The notes under the pieces were generated by a model. It made no database searches and had not been told where the DNA came from. It saw only the letters and a list, made by a program, of their open reading frames with translations. The position numbers and the translations under genes were made by a program. This document shows, piece after piece, positions 1 to 8,700 of a DNA stretch of 16,823 nucleotides (position 1 is the first letter of the stretch; each line of letters begins with the position of its first letter). The stretch is from Flavisolibacter sp. GTDB lineage: Bacteria > Bacteroidota > Bacteroidia > Chitinophagales > Chitinophagaceae. The stretch lies in assembly GCA_013695175.1 (NCBI GenBank), contig JACDAZ010000243.1:1-16823 (forward strand), written 5' to 3'.

Positions 1-1
1 C

Positions 2-142
2 ACTAACTTTTGGATAAGCTTTCTGTTGACAAACGATTATTCAAAAATTGACCATCTCTTTTCAAGCGAAAACATTGTACTTCTTTTTAGCCAGGAACTT
101 ATTGACGAATTTATTGAAGTCGCACAAAGGAATCATAAATAA
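2..142 (+). pseudogene. Truncated PIN-domain (VapC-like) protein remnant, 5' end outside window
   Basis: An open frame enters from the left edge and stops at TAA (140-142) after 46 codons. It begins TNFWISFLLTNDYSKIDHLF and ends LIDEFIEVAQRNHK. This resembles the N-terminal part of the 'putative toxin-antitoxin system toxin component, PIN family' proteins of Bacteroidota. There the conserved DTN opening supplies a metal-binding Asp, and an EVAQRPKF-like motif follows about 45 residues later. Here the frame breaks right after the EVAQR motif. The rest of the nuclease domain, with its further acidic residues, is not found in any frame before rsgA begins. I therefore read it as a decayed or truncated gene and not a working ribonuclease. 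The residues before TN lie outside the window, so start and upstream partner are unknown. The family call is by motif memory only. Confidence 0.5.
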
Positions 143-212
143 TAAACACAACCAAATGCCAACTGCTGCTCCTGTTTCGCCAAACGAATGAAAGTCTTAC
201 TTTGAGCGTCCG

Positions 213-1142
213 TCACCACTTCTTCTCCTCAATACTCTCTAAAATATTATAATAGCTTACGTACCGGTCTTCATCTATTTCACCATCTCTTACGGCCTTT
301 TTTACAGCGCAGTCCACTTCATTTATATGCAAACAATTATTGAACTGGCAGTTGTTCTGCACCCTGCGCATTTCAGGAAAATAACCGGATAACTCTGTCC
401 TTTCTAAATCCACCATTCCAAATTCCCTCATACCGGGTGTATCTATGATACTGCCACCACCAGGCAAATCGTACATTTCTGCAAACGTAGTAGTATGCAT
501 TCCTTTCCCACTCCACCCGCTTACATCCTTTGTTTTTAATGCAGCCTCCGGAAGTATCACATTTATAAAAGATGATTTACCTACACCACTATGACCGCTG
601 ATCAAAGTTGTTTTATCCGCAAACAAACCTGCCACTTCACTGATGCCGGTTTTATCTTTTACACTGATTGCTTTTACATTGTAGCCAATCTTCATGTACA
701 TATCCCTGAAGGCTTCATATTTCTGTACATCTTTGGGTTTGTACAGATCATATTTATTAAAAACAATAACGGCCGGAACATGATACATTTCTGAAGCCAC
801 CAAAAAACGATCTATAAAACCCTGAGAAGTACGTGGTTCTTTTACTGTTGCCAGCAACATGCTCTGATCAAGATTGGCTGCAACAATATGATGCTGGTGT
901 TTATGCCGTGGCGACTGCCTGTTGATATAATTACGCCTGTCGTAAATGCGTGTTATGATCACAGAAGCCTCATTTTCATTCTCTGTTTCTATATCCACTA
1001 CATCACCCACAGCAACAGGATTTGTGGAAGTAATTCCATCTAATTTAAAAATTCCTTTCATCCGGGCATTCCAGAATTTACCTATTTCATCTTTTACAGA
1101 ATACCAACTGCCTGTTGATTTGTAAACAACACCTTTTGCCAT
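213..1142 (-). CDS. rsgA: Ribosome small-subunit-dependent GTPase A
   Basis: RsgA (YjeQ/YloQ) is a circularly permuted GTPase that binds the 30S subunit and acts late in its assembly. The 309-residue length is normal. An N-terminal OB-fold-like region (about 1-75) precedes the GTPase motifs, which run in permuted order: G4 NKYD (129-132), then the P-loop GHSGVGKS (183-190), the TTT switch I (217-219) and G3 DTPG (234-237). The C-terminal zinc module has C265, C270, H272 and C278 in the family spacing. The ATG shares one base with the stop of the upstream VWA gene (TAATG), so translation is probably coupled, and the gene sits last in the moxR/bat operon. That link is not functionally obvious; it may only set expression. 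Identification is firm. Confidence 0.96.
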   Translation of the reverse strand: MAKGVVYKSTGSWYSVKDEIGKFWNARMKGIFKLDGITSTNPVAVGDVVDIETENENEASVIITRIYDRRNYINRQSPRHKHQHHIVAANLDQSMLLATVKEPRTSQGFIDRFLVASEMYHVPAVIVFNKYDLYKPKDVQKYEAFRDMYMKIGYNVKAISVKDKTGISEVAGLFADKTTLISGHSGVGKSSFINVILPEAALKTKDVSGWSGKGMHTTTFAEMYDLPGGGSIIDTPGMREFGMVDLERTELSGYFPEMRRVQNNCQFNNCLHINEVDCAVKKAVRDGEIDEDRYVSYYNILESIEEKKW

Positions 1143-2149
1143 TATGGGAAAGTACGTAATAAAGTATATTTCAAAACTAAGGAGAGGGCAATAAAAAATA
1201 TAGCAGCAAGTAATGGATACACGAACTGATCATCGTACCGCGTTTGCGTTGTTACTTCCACTTCTGTTTTTTCCAGCCTGTCAATACGATCGTATATAAG
1301 TTGAAGGCCTTCTTTATTAGTGGCTCTGAAGTATTCACCACCTGTTTCGCGGGCAATTCTTCTCAACAGGTCTTCATCTATAAAAGGTGTGTTGCGGCTG
1401 TATCGCACACCGGGATTCATTTCACTTACTGCAGTTGCATATTCAGCACCCATACCAATGGCATATACTTTTACGTTTTTTGCTTTGGCAATTCCCAATG
1501 CAGTTATCGGATCAATGATGCGTGTATCGGGTGCTTCTTCTTTACCATCGGTTAATAAAATAACTACTTTACTTTTTGACTTGCCTGCTTCCAGTCTTTG
1601 TACAGAAGTGGCCAGTCCTTCACCTATCAGTGTACCATCTTCCAGCATACCACTTTTGATACTGATGATCTGCAGCATCAGGTTTTCATGATCGTTTGAT
1701 AATGGATATTGCGTATAACTTTCACCTGAAAAAATAACCAGTCCTATTTGATCTACAGGACGTGCCCGCACAAAATCAAGTGCAATTTCTTTTGCCACTT
1801 CCAAACGGTTTGGTTTAAAATCCGGCGCCAGCATACTGCCACTCACATCCATTGCCATTACTATATCAATTCCCTCTCCCCTTGTTTTACTTCTCACATC
1901 TTCCAGCTGCGGACGTGCCAGTGCAAGAATAATACAACCCAAAGCAAGCAACTGCAACCAGAATGGAAAATTAATCCATGCATTTTTTGCTGTTTTAACA
2001 CGGAAGGTTTGAATGGTGGTAACCCTGAATGCAGCTTTTAAAGTACGTGCCATACGCAACCTGATAAGTGCAATTACAGGCAGCATGAGCAGGAAAGGTA
2101 ACACCCACTCATTGGCAAAACTTATATTTTCAAACCACTCGTATAACAT
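1142..2149 (-). CDS. batA: VWA-domain membrane protein, BatA-like
   Basis: This is a von Willebrand factor A protein of the Bat (Bacteroides aerotolerance) type, anchored in the inner membrane. I take the ATG at 2149, giving 335 residues. The frame can be extended to a TTG at 2164, but that would overlap the upstream gene by 14 bp, whereas the ATG follows its stop by one base. Two hydrophobic segments lie at about 15-30 and 61-77 and a third near 310-328. The VWA domain between them has the MIDAS motif DVSGS (101-105), the DGT threonine near 173 and the TDG aspartate near 201, so metal binding looks intact. MoxR AAA+ ATPases are thought to act on VWA partners of this kind. The exact cellular role of Bat proteins is not settled; an envelope or stress function is usual. 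Confidence 0.9.
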   Translation of the reverse strand: MLYEWFENISFANEWVLPFLLMLPVIALIRLRMARTLKAAFRVTTIQTFRVKTAKNAWINFPFWLQLLALGCIILALARPQLEDVRSKTRGEGIDIVMAMDVSGSMLAPDFKPNRLEVAKEIALDFVRARPVDQIGLVIFSGESYTQYPLSNDHENLMLQIISIKSGMLEDGTLIGEGLATSVQRLEAGKSKSKVVILLTDGKEEAPDTRIIDPITALGIAKAKNVKVYAIGMGAEYATAVSEMNPGVRYSRNTPFIDEDLLRRIARETGGEYFRATNKEGLQLIYDRIDRLEKTEVEVTTQTRYDDQFVYPLLAAIFFIALSLVLKYTLLRTFP

Positions 2150-2150
2150 A

Positions 2151-3032
2151 TCAGGCAACTCCAACGGCAGCTTGTTTAGTGTTTTTTTCTAAAGACATAA
2201 TTGCTTCTCTTATTGTTTCCAGTGCAAGATCATCATCCCCTTTATCCGGATGAAACTTTGCATACTTTACAAGATCACTTAACCGCAACGTTTGTAATAG
2301 TGTATTCGTTTGTGCAGATGACAAATGAGCATCGCTAAAATAAATTACCAGGTCATCTGTAGTTTTTGAAAACGACTGAACCCCTCTTCTTTTATTTAAA
2401 TAGTTTCTTAAAATCTGCACCAGTTCTGTATAGAATATTTTTGGCTCCGGGTGTTCTTTCTTCAGTTTTTCCAGTTGCTTTAATGATTGCTTATAAACAC
2501 TTGTATCAGGAACAAATTCAGCTTCCATTTTTTTCTTTCTCTTTGGAAATAAGAGAGAAAATATACTGATCAGCAAAGCCACCAAAATAAGATACCAGTG
2601 CCATTTTGGAATTTTTTCTGCAGGCACTTCTATAATATCTTTCACATCATGATATGGCTGGCTGGGATCAAAAGGAGAAAAACCAACTTCTACGGGAATA
2701 GGTGTTGTTCTAAATCCCGATATTCTGAAAGAAGGAATCACTCTTGATCCACTGTCCCAGCTGGTGATGGTAAATGTTTGCCTGAAGATAACATGTGTTA
2801 CATCCTGTATCGTATCAATTTTTGATTTGGATAAAATTTCAAAATGCGGAAATGAATCCAGTTCTATCCACTCAGGTGAAATTGTTTTTGGTATCAGGGC
2901 CTGCAGCCTTAACTCTATTTGCTCGCCAATAACAATTTTTTGTTTATCTGCTTCAGCTTTTGCCTCCTGCGACAAAGCCTGAAAAGAGAAAATAAATAGT
3001 ATTGCTAATATGAATGTGAATCTTGTAATCAT
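2151..3032 (-). CDS. BatD-like / DUF4381-like membrane protein
   Basis: This 293-residue protein lies between the DUF58 and VWA genes, where Bacteroidota Bat operons carry a BatD-type protein. A signal peptide (1-21, ending ALSQ) leads to a beta-rich periplasmic region (about 25-140). A single membrane helix follows (145-162), then a basic KRKKK stop-transfer stretch. The cytoplasmic tail has a helical segment with FYTELVQILRNYLNKRRGV (200-218) and KTTDDL, typical of DUF4381-like tails. The start overlaps the DUF58 stop by 4 bp (ATGA), a sign of translational coupling. It probably helps assemble or anchor the MoxR-DUF58-VWA complex, but this is inferred from context. Full-length BatD proteins are often longer, so this is a short version. 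Confidence 0.75.
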   Translation of the reverse strand: MITRFTFILAILFIFSFQALSQEAKAEADKQKIVIGEQIELRLQALIPKTISPEWIELDSFPHFEILSKSKIDTIQDVTHVIFRQTFTITSWDSGSRVIPSFRISGFRTTPIPVEVGFSPFDPSQPYHDVKDIIEVPAEKIPKWHWYLILVALLISIFSLLFPKRKKKMEAEFVPDTSVYKQSLKQLEKLKKEHPEPKIFYTELVQILRNYLNKRRGVQSFSKTTDDLVIYFSDAHLSSAQTNTLLQTLRLSDLVKYAKFHPDKGDDDLALETIREAIMSLEKNTKQAAVGVA

Positions 3033-3904
3033 CCTTTGTTCCTGCTCATAAAAAATTGTTGCAGCACTTTTACATAATCTTCATCTGTACGTACATGAAG
3101 TAAACTGGAACCTGTTTTTTTAAATATTGTTGTACTGAAATCTGTAATCCTGAAAAACTCTTTTTCATAATCGTGACGCACTAATTTGCTGTTTGTATTT
3201 ACCCATCTCTGTTCTCCTGTTTCCGGGTCTTCCACACGTATCATTCCCATCTTTGGAAGCTTCCTGTCCATAGGATCGTAAATCTTTACGCCAATTACAT
3301 CATGCTTTAATGCAGATATACGCAAGGGATCTGCATAATTGGTATCAATAAAATCACTTAGTATAAAAGCCACACTTCGTTGCCTTGTGGTATTGCTGAA
3401 CATTTTTAAAGCTGCAGCAAGCTTAGTGGGTTTTTGTACCGATTCAGCAGCTAAAAGCTGGCGTACAATATACAATGCATGTTGCTTTCCTTTTTTGGGA
3501 GGAACATATTTTTCCACCTTATCACTGTACAAAATCAAACCCACTTTATCGCCATTGTTGATGGCTGAAAAAGTAAGAACGGATGCTATTTCTGTTGACA
3601 GATCTTTTTTATTAGAATTTACGGTACCAAACATGGTACTGGCGCTGATGTCAACCAGCAGCATCACAGTGAGTTCTCTCTCCTCTTCAAATATTTTACT
3701 GAACGGATGTCCAAACCTTGCTGATACATTCCAATCAATAAATCGAATATCATCACCGGGAGCATATTCACGAACTTCTTTGAACGACATACCCTTTCCC
3801 TTAAACGCACTGTGGTATTCACCGGTAAAAAGATCTGTGGTTAATTTCTTACTCTTGATCTCCAGAATGCGAACCCTTTTTAATATTTCTTCAGTGGTTA
3901 ACAT
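3029..3904 (-). CDS. DUF58 domain protein (MoxR-associated, VWA-like)
   Basis: This 291-residue cytoplasmic protein belongs to the DUF58 family, which is nearly always encoded beside MoxR. The hallmark region runs from about 38 to 75: GMSFKEVREYAPGDDIRFID, then WNVSARFGHPFSKIFEEERE. A VWA-like fold follows with the metal-site motif DISAS (85-89). A later LSDF motif fits the second MIDAS acidic loop. There is no signal peptide or membrane segment. The ATG is 7 bp after the moxR stop and the TGA overlaps the next gene by 4 bp, so it is the second gene of the operon. It probably acts as adaptor or substrate of the MoxR ATPase; the specific biochemical activity is unknown. Confidence 0.93.
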   Translation of the reverse strand: MLTTEEILKRVRILEIKSKKLTTDLFTGEYHSAFKGKGMSFKEVREYAPGDDIRFIDWNVSARFGHPFSKIFEEERELTVMLLVDISASTMFGTVNSNKKDLSTEIASVLTFSAINNGDKVGLILYSDKVEKYVPPKKGKQHALYIVRQLLAAESVQKPTKLAAALKMFSNTTRQRSVAFILSDFIDTNYADPLRISALKHDVIGVKIYDPMDRKLPKMGMIRVEDPETGEQRWVNTNSKLVRHDYEKEFFRITDFSTTIFKKTGSSLLHVRTDEDYVKVLQQFFMSRNKG

Positions 3905-3911
3905 GGATCAA

Positions 3912-4913
3912 CTAGGGTAAATTAATTTTATTAATGATCTCATTCAATAGCATTTCTGAATTTACATTTTCTGCTTCTGCTTCATATGTGAGTCCAATCC
4001 TGTGACGAAGTACATCCACACAAATAGCCCTGATATCTTCCGGAATGACATAACCTCTTTTATTTAAAAATGCCTGCGCTTTGGATGCAATTGCCAGGTT
4101 GATGCTTCCTCTTGGTGATGATCCATAAGAGATCAATGGTTTTAGTTTGTCAAGGTTATATTCATCAGGACGACGCGTAGCAAAAACAATATCTAAAATA
4201 TATTGTTCCACTTTTTCATCCATATATACATCTCTTACCAATTGCCTTGCATTATTGATTTCCTGTACCGACACCACCTGGTGTATTGTAGGTACGGTTA
4301 ATCCTTGTACATTTTGCCGTATAATCAATTGCTCTTCCTTCCTGCTTGGATAACCAACTACCACTTTCATGATGAAACGGTCTACCTGGGCTTCAGGTAA
4401 GGGATAGGTTCCCTCCTGTTCCAAAGGATTTTGTGTTGCCAAAACCAGGAAAGGCTCATCAAGTTTATATGTTGTATCACCAATGGTTACCTGGCGTTCC
4501 TGCATGGCTTCCAGTAAGGCACTTTGCACTTTGGCAGGGGCACGGTTAATTTCATCAGCCAAAATAAAATTAGCAAAAATGGGTCCTTTACGAACTATAA
4601 ATTCATTACGCTGCTGGTTATAGATCATAGTACCAATCAAATCGGCAGGCAACAGATCAGGTGTAAACTGGATACGGCTGAATTTTGCATGAATAGCCTG
4701 TGCCAGTGATTTAATGGTGAGGGTTTTTGCCAGCCCCGGAACACCTTCTAATAATACGTGTCCGTTACTTAATAAACCAATCAGCAGGCGGTCCATCATA
4801 TAATGCTGACCAACAATCATTTTACCTACTTCAGCTCTTAAAACATCTATAAATCGTCCTGCATATGCTATACGGTCATTTAACTGTCTTATTTCTTCTG
4901 CGGTCTGGGGCAT
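3912..4913 (-). CDS. MoxR-family AAA+ ATPase
   Basis: This is a MoxR-type AAA+ ATPase of 333 residues, a normal length for the family. Walker A is GVPGLAKT (57-64), Walker B ILADE (117-121) followed by INRAPAKVQSALLEAMQE, sensor 1 LATQNP (159-163 region), the arginine-finger region EAQVDRF (174-180) and sensor 2 SPRGS (266-270). All catalytic elements look intact. It is the promoter-proximal gene of the minus-strand operon with the DUF58, BatD-like and VWA genes. MoxR proteins act as chaperone-like motors on VWA-domain partners, so this is probably the motor of a four-gene envelope or stress module. No clear promoter could be assigned in the roughly 240 bp upstream. Confidence 0.96.
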   Translation of the reverse strand: MPQTAEEIRQLNDRIAYAGRFIDVLRAEVGKMIVGQHYMMDRLLIGLLSNGHVLLEGVPGLAKTLTIKSLAQAIHAKFSRIQFTPDLLPADLIGTMIYNQQRNEFIVRKGPIFANFILADEINRAPAKVQSALLEAMQERQVTIGDTTYKLDEPFLVLATQNPLEQEGTYPLPEAQVDRFIMKVVVGYPSRKEEQLIIRQNVQGLTVPTIHQVVSVQEINNARQLVRDVYMDEKVEQYILDIVFATRRPDEYNLDKLKPLISYGSSPRGSINLAIASKAQAFLNKRGYVIPEDIRAICVDVLRHRIGLTYEAEAENVNSEMLLNEIINKINLP

Positions 4914-5157
4914 AATTTAATAATTGTATGAGAGCAAAACTCAGGCATTTGCAAATTTGCTGCCGTTTATCCTGCTTAAATCATTGGACTTTGCTAATTA
5001 ACGAAAATAAACAGAGATTTATATATAGGTGGAACTAATCTTTACGTTTAAAGTAATTCTACTTAAGAATAATTCAGGATTTACTATTGTATAAAAGTTA
5101 TAGGTGATGTTATTTTTATTAAGATTAAAATTGTGACCACTGATTATTGATACCATT

Positions 5158-5925
5158 ATGAAGACATCATATTTATTTGTATCGTTTTTACTACTACTGT
5201 TCTATTCTTTATATGGCTGTAAAAAAGATTACAGCAAAGAAGGTGGAGAACCCTTAAGTTCAATAAACTGCATCAATTGCACTTACCTGCCTTTATGTGA
5301 CAGTTCTCAATTTGTATATATAGATTCTGTTGCCGGTGTTGTGGATACAACAAGAAATGAAATGTTCATCTTAGGTGATACTTTAATCAATTCAAAAAAG
5401 TTTTACAAGGTTTCACCGCTTGCAGCTTTTAACCAGGGACTTTTTTATAATTGCGACAACCAGGAATACAAGCTGCTGATTTCTTTATCAGCTTTTGGAG
5501 TGAATATTGATTCTTTAAAAAATGTAATGCTGGGAATGATTCAGTTGCCATTTCCTGTTCCGCCGGAATTTATAAACATTCCTGATAAGCAATTGATCAC
5601 TGTATTAAAAGCGAATGTTGCCGTATCAGCTAAATGGACAGACACCATTGCAAGTGCAGGAATTCCATTTGTTTATTTTGCCTTTGTTGGCATGGAACAT
5701 CAGCTTCTTGAAAAGAATGTACAAAGAACTGTTCTGCAAAAAACATACAGCAATGTAATGCATGTTCAAAGTAAGCCTGTAGCCTCAATTCCCGGTGCAG
5801 ACTTTCCTGTAGAATACCAGGTTGATATCTATTTTGCCAAAGATGTAGGGATCATTGAAATGGAAGTAAGGAATGCCCAAGGTGTTCAAAGCAATAGCAA
5901 GTTGCTGGAATATAAGATTAAATAA
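5158..5925 (+). CDS. Hypothetical lipoprotein
   Basis: A 255-residue predicted lipoprotein that I do not recognise as a named family. It opens with a hydrophobic signal of about 19 residues and a lipobox ending SLYGC, so C21 is the likely lipidation site and KKDYSKEGG follows as a hydrophilic tether. After this a CINCTYLPLC motif (38-47) gives three closely spaced cysteines, and another lies at C99. The C-terminal part (YQVDIYFAKDVGIIEMEV, then LLEYKIK) resembles the ending of many Bacteroidota cell-surface lipoproteins that describe 'AKDVGII' strands. It is monocistronic and convergent with nadE with no bases between the two stop codons. Function cannot be assigned. Confidence 0.8.
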   Translation: MKTSYLFVSFLLLLFYSLYGCKKDYSKEGGEPLSSINCINCTYLPLCDSSQFVYIDSVAGVVDTTRNEMFILGDTLINSKKFYKVSPLAAFNQGLFYNCDNQEYKLLISLSAFGVNIDSLKNVMLGMIQLPFPVPPEFINIPDKQLITVLKANVAVSAKWTDTIASAGIPFVYFAFVGMEHQLLEKNVQRTVLQKTYSNVMHVQSKPVASIPGADFPVEYQVDIYFAKDVGIIEMEVRNAQGVQSNSKLLEYKIK

Positions 5926-7626
5926 CTACGAAAGATACTTCGCCACAATAGGCAACCTTCTTCCTACTCCAAAAGCTTTTGTACTTACTCTTATGATGGG
6001 GCAAAACTGGTTTCGTTTGTATTCATTTGTATTAACCAGTTTCAACACACTGTTCACCAAACCAGCATCAAAACCCTGTGCAATTATTTCTTTTGGCCCC
6101 TGTCGCAACTCAATGTACTGGTATAAAACTTTATCCAAAATTTCATAGTCAGGTAATGAGTCGCTGTCTTTTTGATTGGGTCGTAATTCAGCAGATGGTG
6201 CTTTGGATATAATGTTTAATGGAATGATCTCTTTATGTTTATTGATATAACGAGCAAGCGCATACACCTGCATTTTATACAGGTCACCAATAACACTTAA
6301 ACCACCTGCCATATCACCATATAAAGTTCCATATCCGGTTGCCAGTTCACTTTTGTTGGATGTATTTAATAAAATATAATGGAACTTATTTGCCAGTGCC
6401 ATTAATAAATTACCTCTTATCCTGCTTTGAATATTTTCTTCAGCCACATTAAATGCAAGATCTTTGAAAATGGGTTTGAGCGTAGTTTGAAACCCTTCAA
6501 AAATTTCTTTAATTGGTACTATATCATATTTATTTCCCAGGTTCTTACATAGTTCTTCTGCATCTGATACAGAATGGTCTGATGAAAACTCAGAAGGCAT
6601 TAATAAAACATGAACATTTTCTTTACCCAATGCTTCCACTGCCAGCACCTGCACCACAGCACTGTCTATACCGCCACTGGCACCCAGTGTAGCTTTGGAA
6701 AAATTCATTTTTTTAAAATAATCTTTAATCCCTAACAACAATGCCTGGTGTATTTCATGTATATTTTTATCATCTGCCAGGTAATGAAGTGTGTCTGTTT
6801 CCTTTCCTACTTCATTGGCTGAATAATAATATTTATGTGAAACTTCAGGTGTTTCTTTTTTTATCGAAAGTTCATCCAGGTCAAACAATGCATAATCTTC
6901 ATCAAAGTATTTCATCTCTTTTACCTGCCTGGCATTGATATCATAAACAAGACTGCCACCATCAAACACAACATCAGTTTGCGAACCCACTGCATTGCAA
7001 TACAACATAGGAATTCCATATTTAGCAACATGTGCTTCCACTATACTGTTTCGTACCGTATCCTGTGCATAGTTATAAGGAGATGCAGAAAGATTGAGCA
7101 TCACATCCGGCTTTTCCTTTATCAGTTCCTCCATGGGTGTAATGCGATACAATGGATTATCACCCAGGTTCCAGATGTCTTCACAAATAGTCACCGCAAG
7201 TTTTTTGCCTTTGAAAGGAATACAGGTTCTTGAAAAAGAGGGTTCAAAATACCGGTTTTCATCAAATACGTCATAAGTAGGTAATAACGTTTTATGGATC
7301 TCTGCCTGCACCTGTTTATCATACAGTAAAAAAGCTGCATTGAATAAATCCTTTCCTTCTACCTTCGGATTTTTTGCAGGACTCCCAATCAGCACACCAA
7401 TGGTATCAGCGTGTTCTTTTATAATATCTATTGTTTGATAACACTGGTTGATGAAATCTTCAAATTCTAAAAAATCACGGGGTGGATAACCGCAAATGCA
7501 AAGTTCACAAAACAGCACCAGGTCGGCACCGGCTTCTTTTGCTTTGTTTATACCATAAATAATTTTTTTTGCATTCTCTTCAAAATTGCCAATGTGATAG
7601 TTTTGCTGCGCCAGGAAAATCTTCAT
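5926..7626 (-). CDS. nadE: Glutamine-dependent NAD+ synthase
   Basis: This enzyme makes NAD+ from nicotinic acid adenine dinucleotide, ATP and glutamine, the last step of NAD synthesis. The 566-residue protein has two domains. The N-terminal nitrilase-like glutaminase (about 1-255) carries the expected triad: E41 (in LFCELC), K112 (IHKTLLP) and C148 (VTICEDIWN). The C-terminal synthetase (about 285-566) has the ATP-binding P-loop SGGIDS (317-322) and the conserved NTSNKSELATGYGTLYGDMAG region (421-441). Glutamine use is therefore direct and no separate amidase is needed. The gene is divergent from gldB across 61 bp; nadE next to gldB is an arrangement seen in other Bacteroidota. Its stop abuts the stop of the convergent lipoprotein gene. 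Confidence 0.97.
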   Translation of the reverse strand: MKIFLAQQNYHIGNFEENAKKIIYGINKAKEAGADLVLFCELCICGYPPRDFLEFEDFINQCYQTIDIIKEHADTIGVLIGSPAKNPKVEGKDLFNAAFLLYDKQVQAEIHKTLLPTYDVFDENRYFEPSFSRTCIPFKGKKLAVTICEDIWNLGDNPLYRITPMEELIKEKPDVMLNLSASPYNYAQDTVRNSIVEAHVAKYGIPMLYCNAVGSQTDVVFDGGSLVYDINARQVKEMKYFDEDYALFDLDELSIKKETPEVSHKYYYSANEVGKETDTLHYLADDKNIHEIHQALLLGIKDYFKKMNFSKATLGASGGIDSAVVQVLAVEALGKENVHVLLMPSEFSSDHSVSDAEELCKNLGNKYDIVPIKEIFEGFQTTLKPIFKDLAFNVAEENIQSRIRGNLLMALANKFHYILLNTSNKSELATGYGTLYGDMAGGLSVIGDLYKMQVYALARYINKHKEIIPLNIISKAPSAELRPNQKDSDSLPDYEILDKVLYQYIELRQGPKEIIAQGFDAGLVNSVLKLVNTNEYKRNQFCPIIRVSTKAFGVGRRLPIVAKYLS

Positions 7627-7687
7627 CTTTGTTTAATTCTTATTTATCAAAGGTCAGAATAAATTACTAACCTTATTTTTACTTCTT

Positions 7688-8689
7688 ATGTATAAACTTG
7701 TTTTTGTTGCAATAACTATACTATTCATTAATTGTACAAGCAGTGACAAGCCTGATGTTTCAAAAATAAATGTAGATGTAAAACTGGAAAGATTTGAGCA
7801 GGACTTCTTTAATATAGATTCCACACAGGTTGATGCGGGGCTGAATGCATTGCAAATGAAGTATCCAGGGTTTTTACCATTTTTCATTCAGCAGATATTA
7901 CAATTAAACCCCGGAGATCCGCAAACACCGTCAGTTGTATCGCAAATCATTTCGGCTTATTCCCCTATACATGACAGCATAAAAGGCAAATATGGAAATT
8001 TGAAATGGCTGGAAAATGACCTTGAGCAGGCATTTAAATATGTAAAGCATTATTATCCCAATTACCAGGTACCTGATATTATCACTTATATAGGAACATT
8101 TGATGCACCCGGTGTTGTAGTTACACCAAAACACCTTGGAATTGGACTTCACCAATATGCAGGCAAAAATTTTTTTGCTTACCGTGATGACGCCATTCAG
8201 CAAATGTATCCTGCATATATCTCACGAAGGTTTGATAAAGAATATATAGTACCTAATGCCATGAAAGCAGTGGCAGATGATATTTATCCGGATGCCAGTG
8301 TTGGCAGGCCATTGATTGAGCAAATGATTGAAAAAGGAAAACACTGGTTTTTGCTCCACCGTTTTTTACCCGATGCACAGGACAGTGTAAAAACAGGGTA
8401 TACCCATAAACAACTTAATTGGGTGAATTCCAATGAAGGAAATATATGGGCTTATATCACTAAAAATGAAAACATTTATACAATAGAACCACCCGTAATT
8501 CAAAATTATTTAGGGGAATCTCCGTTTACGCAGGGAATGCCTGAAGAATACGCACCGGGGAATATAGGACAATGGATTGGATGGCGAATAGTGGAACAGT
8601 TTGCTGCTAAAAATAAATTAAGCGTACAGGAAGTTTTGCAAACACCTCCTCAACAAATTTTTGAAGGAGCTGCTTACAGACCAAAATAG
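7688..8689 (+). CDS. gldB: Gliding motility lipoprotein GldB
   Basis: A 333-residue lipoprotein of the GldB family, which is confined to Bacteroidota and needed for gliding in Flavobacterium johnsoniae. A short signal peptide (MYKLVFVAITILFIN) ends at C16, the likely lipidation site. Family-like stretches include VKLERFEQDFFNID (31-44), MKYPGFLPFF (57-66), PDIITYIGTFDAPGVVV (129-145), GIGLHQYAG (151-159) and, near the C-terminus, GNIGQWIGWRIVEQF (291-305). In flavobacteria gldB is followed by gldC; here the next gene is convergent apaG and no gldC is present. GldB-like genes also occur in Bacteroidota not known to glide, so the gene does not prove motility. A TATTTTTA element lies just ahead of the ATG and may be a -7 box. 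Confidence 0.88.
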   Translation: MYKLVFVAITILFINCTSSDKPDVSKINVDVKLERFEQDFFNIDSTQVDAGLNALQMKYPGFLPFFIQQILQLNPGDPQTPSVVSQIISAYSPIHDSIKGKYGNLKWLENDLEQAFKYVKHYYPNYQVPDIITYIGTFDAPGVVVTPKHLGIGLHQYAGKNFFAYRDDAIQQMYPAYISRRFDKEYIVPNAMKAVADDIYPDASVGRPLIEQMIEKGKHWFLLHRFLPDAQDSVKTGYTHKQLNWVNSNEGNIWAYITKNENIYTIEPPVIQNYLGESPFTQGMPEEYAPGNIGQWIGWRIVEQFAAKNKLSVQEVLQTPPQQIFEGAAYRPK

Positions 8690-8700
8690 CCTGAGAATAA

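Noticed and set aside
3339..3920. 193-codon plus-strand frame opposite the DUF58 gene
   Set aside because: Antisense shadow of a firmly identified gene with no domain of its own.
5896..5906. AGCAA-G-TTGCT palindrome near the end of the lipoprotein gene as a terminator
   Set aside because: Short stem, one-base centre and no U-run; it lies inside the coding region.
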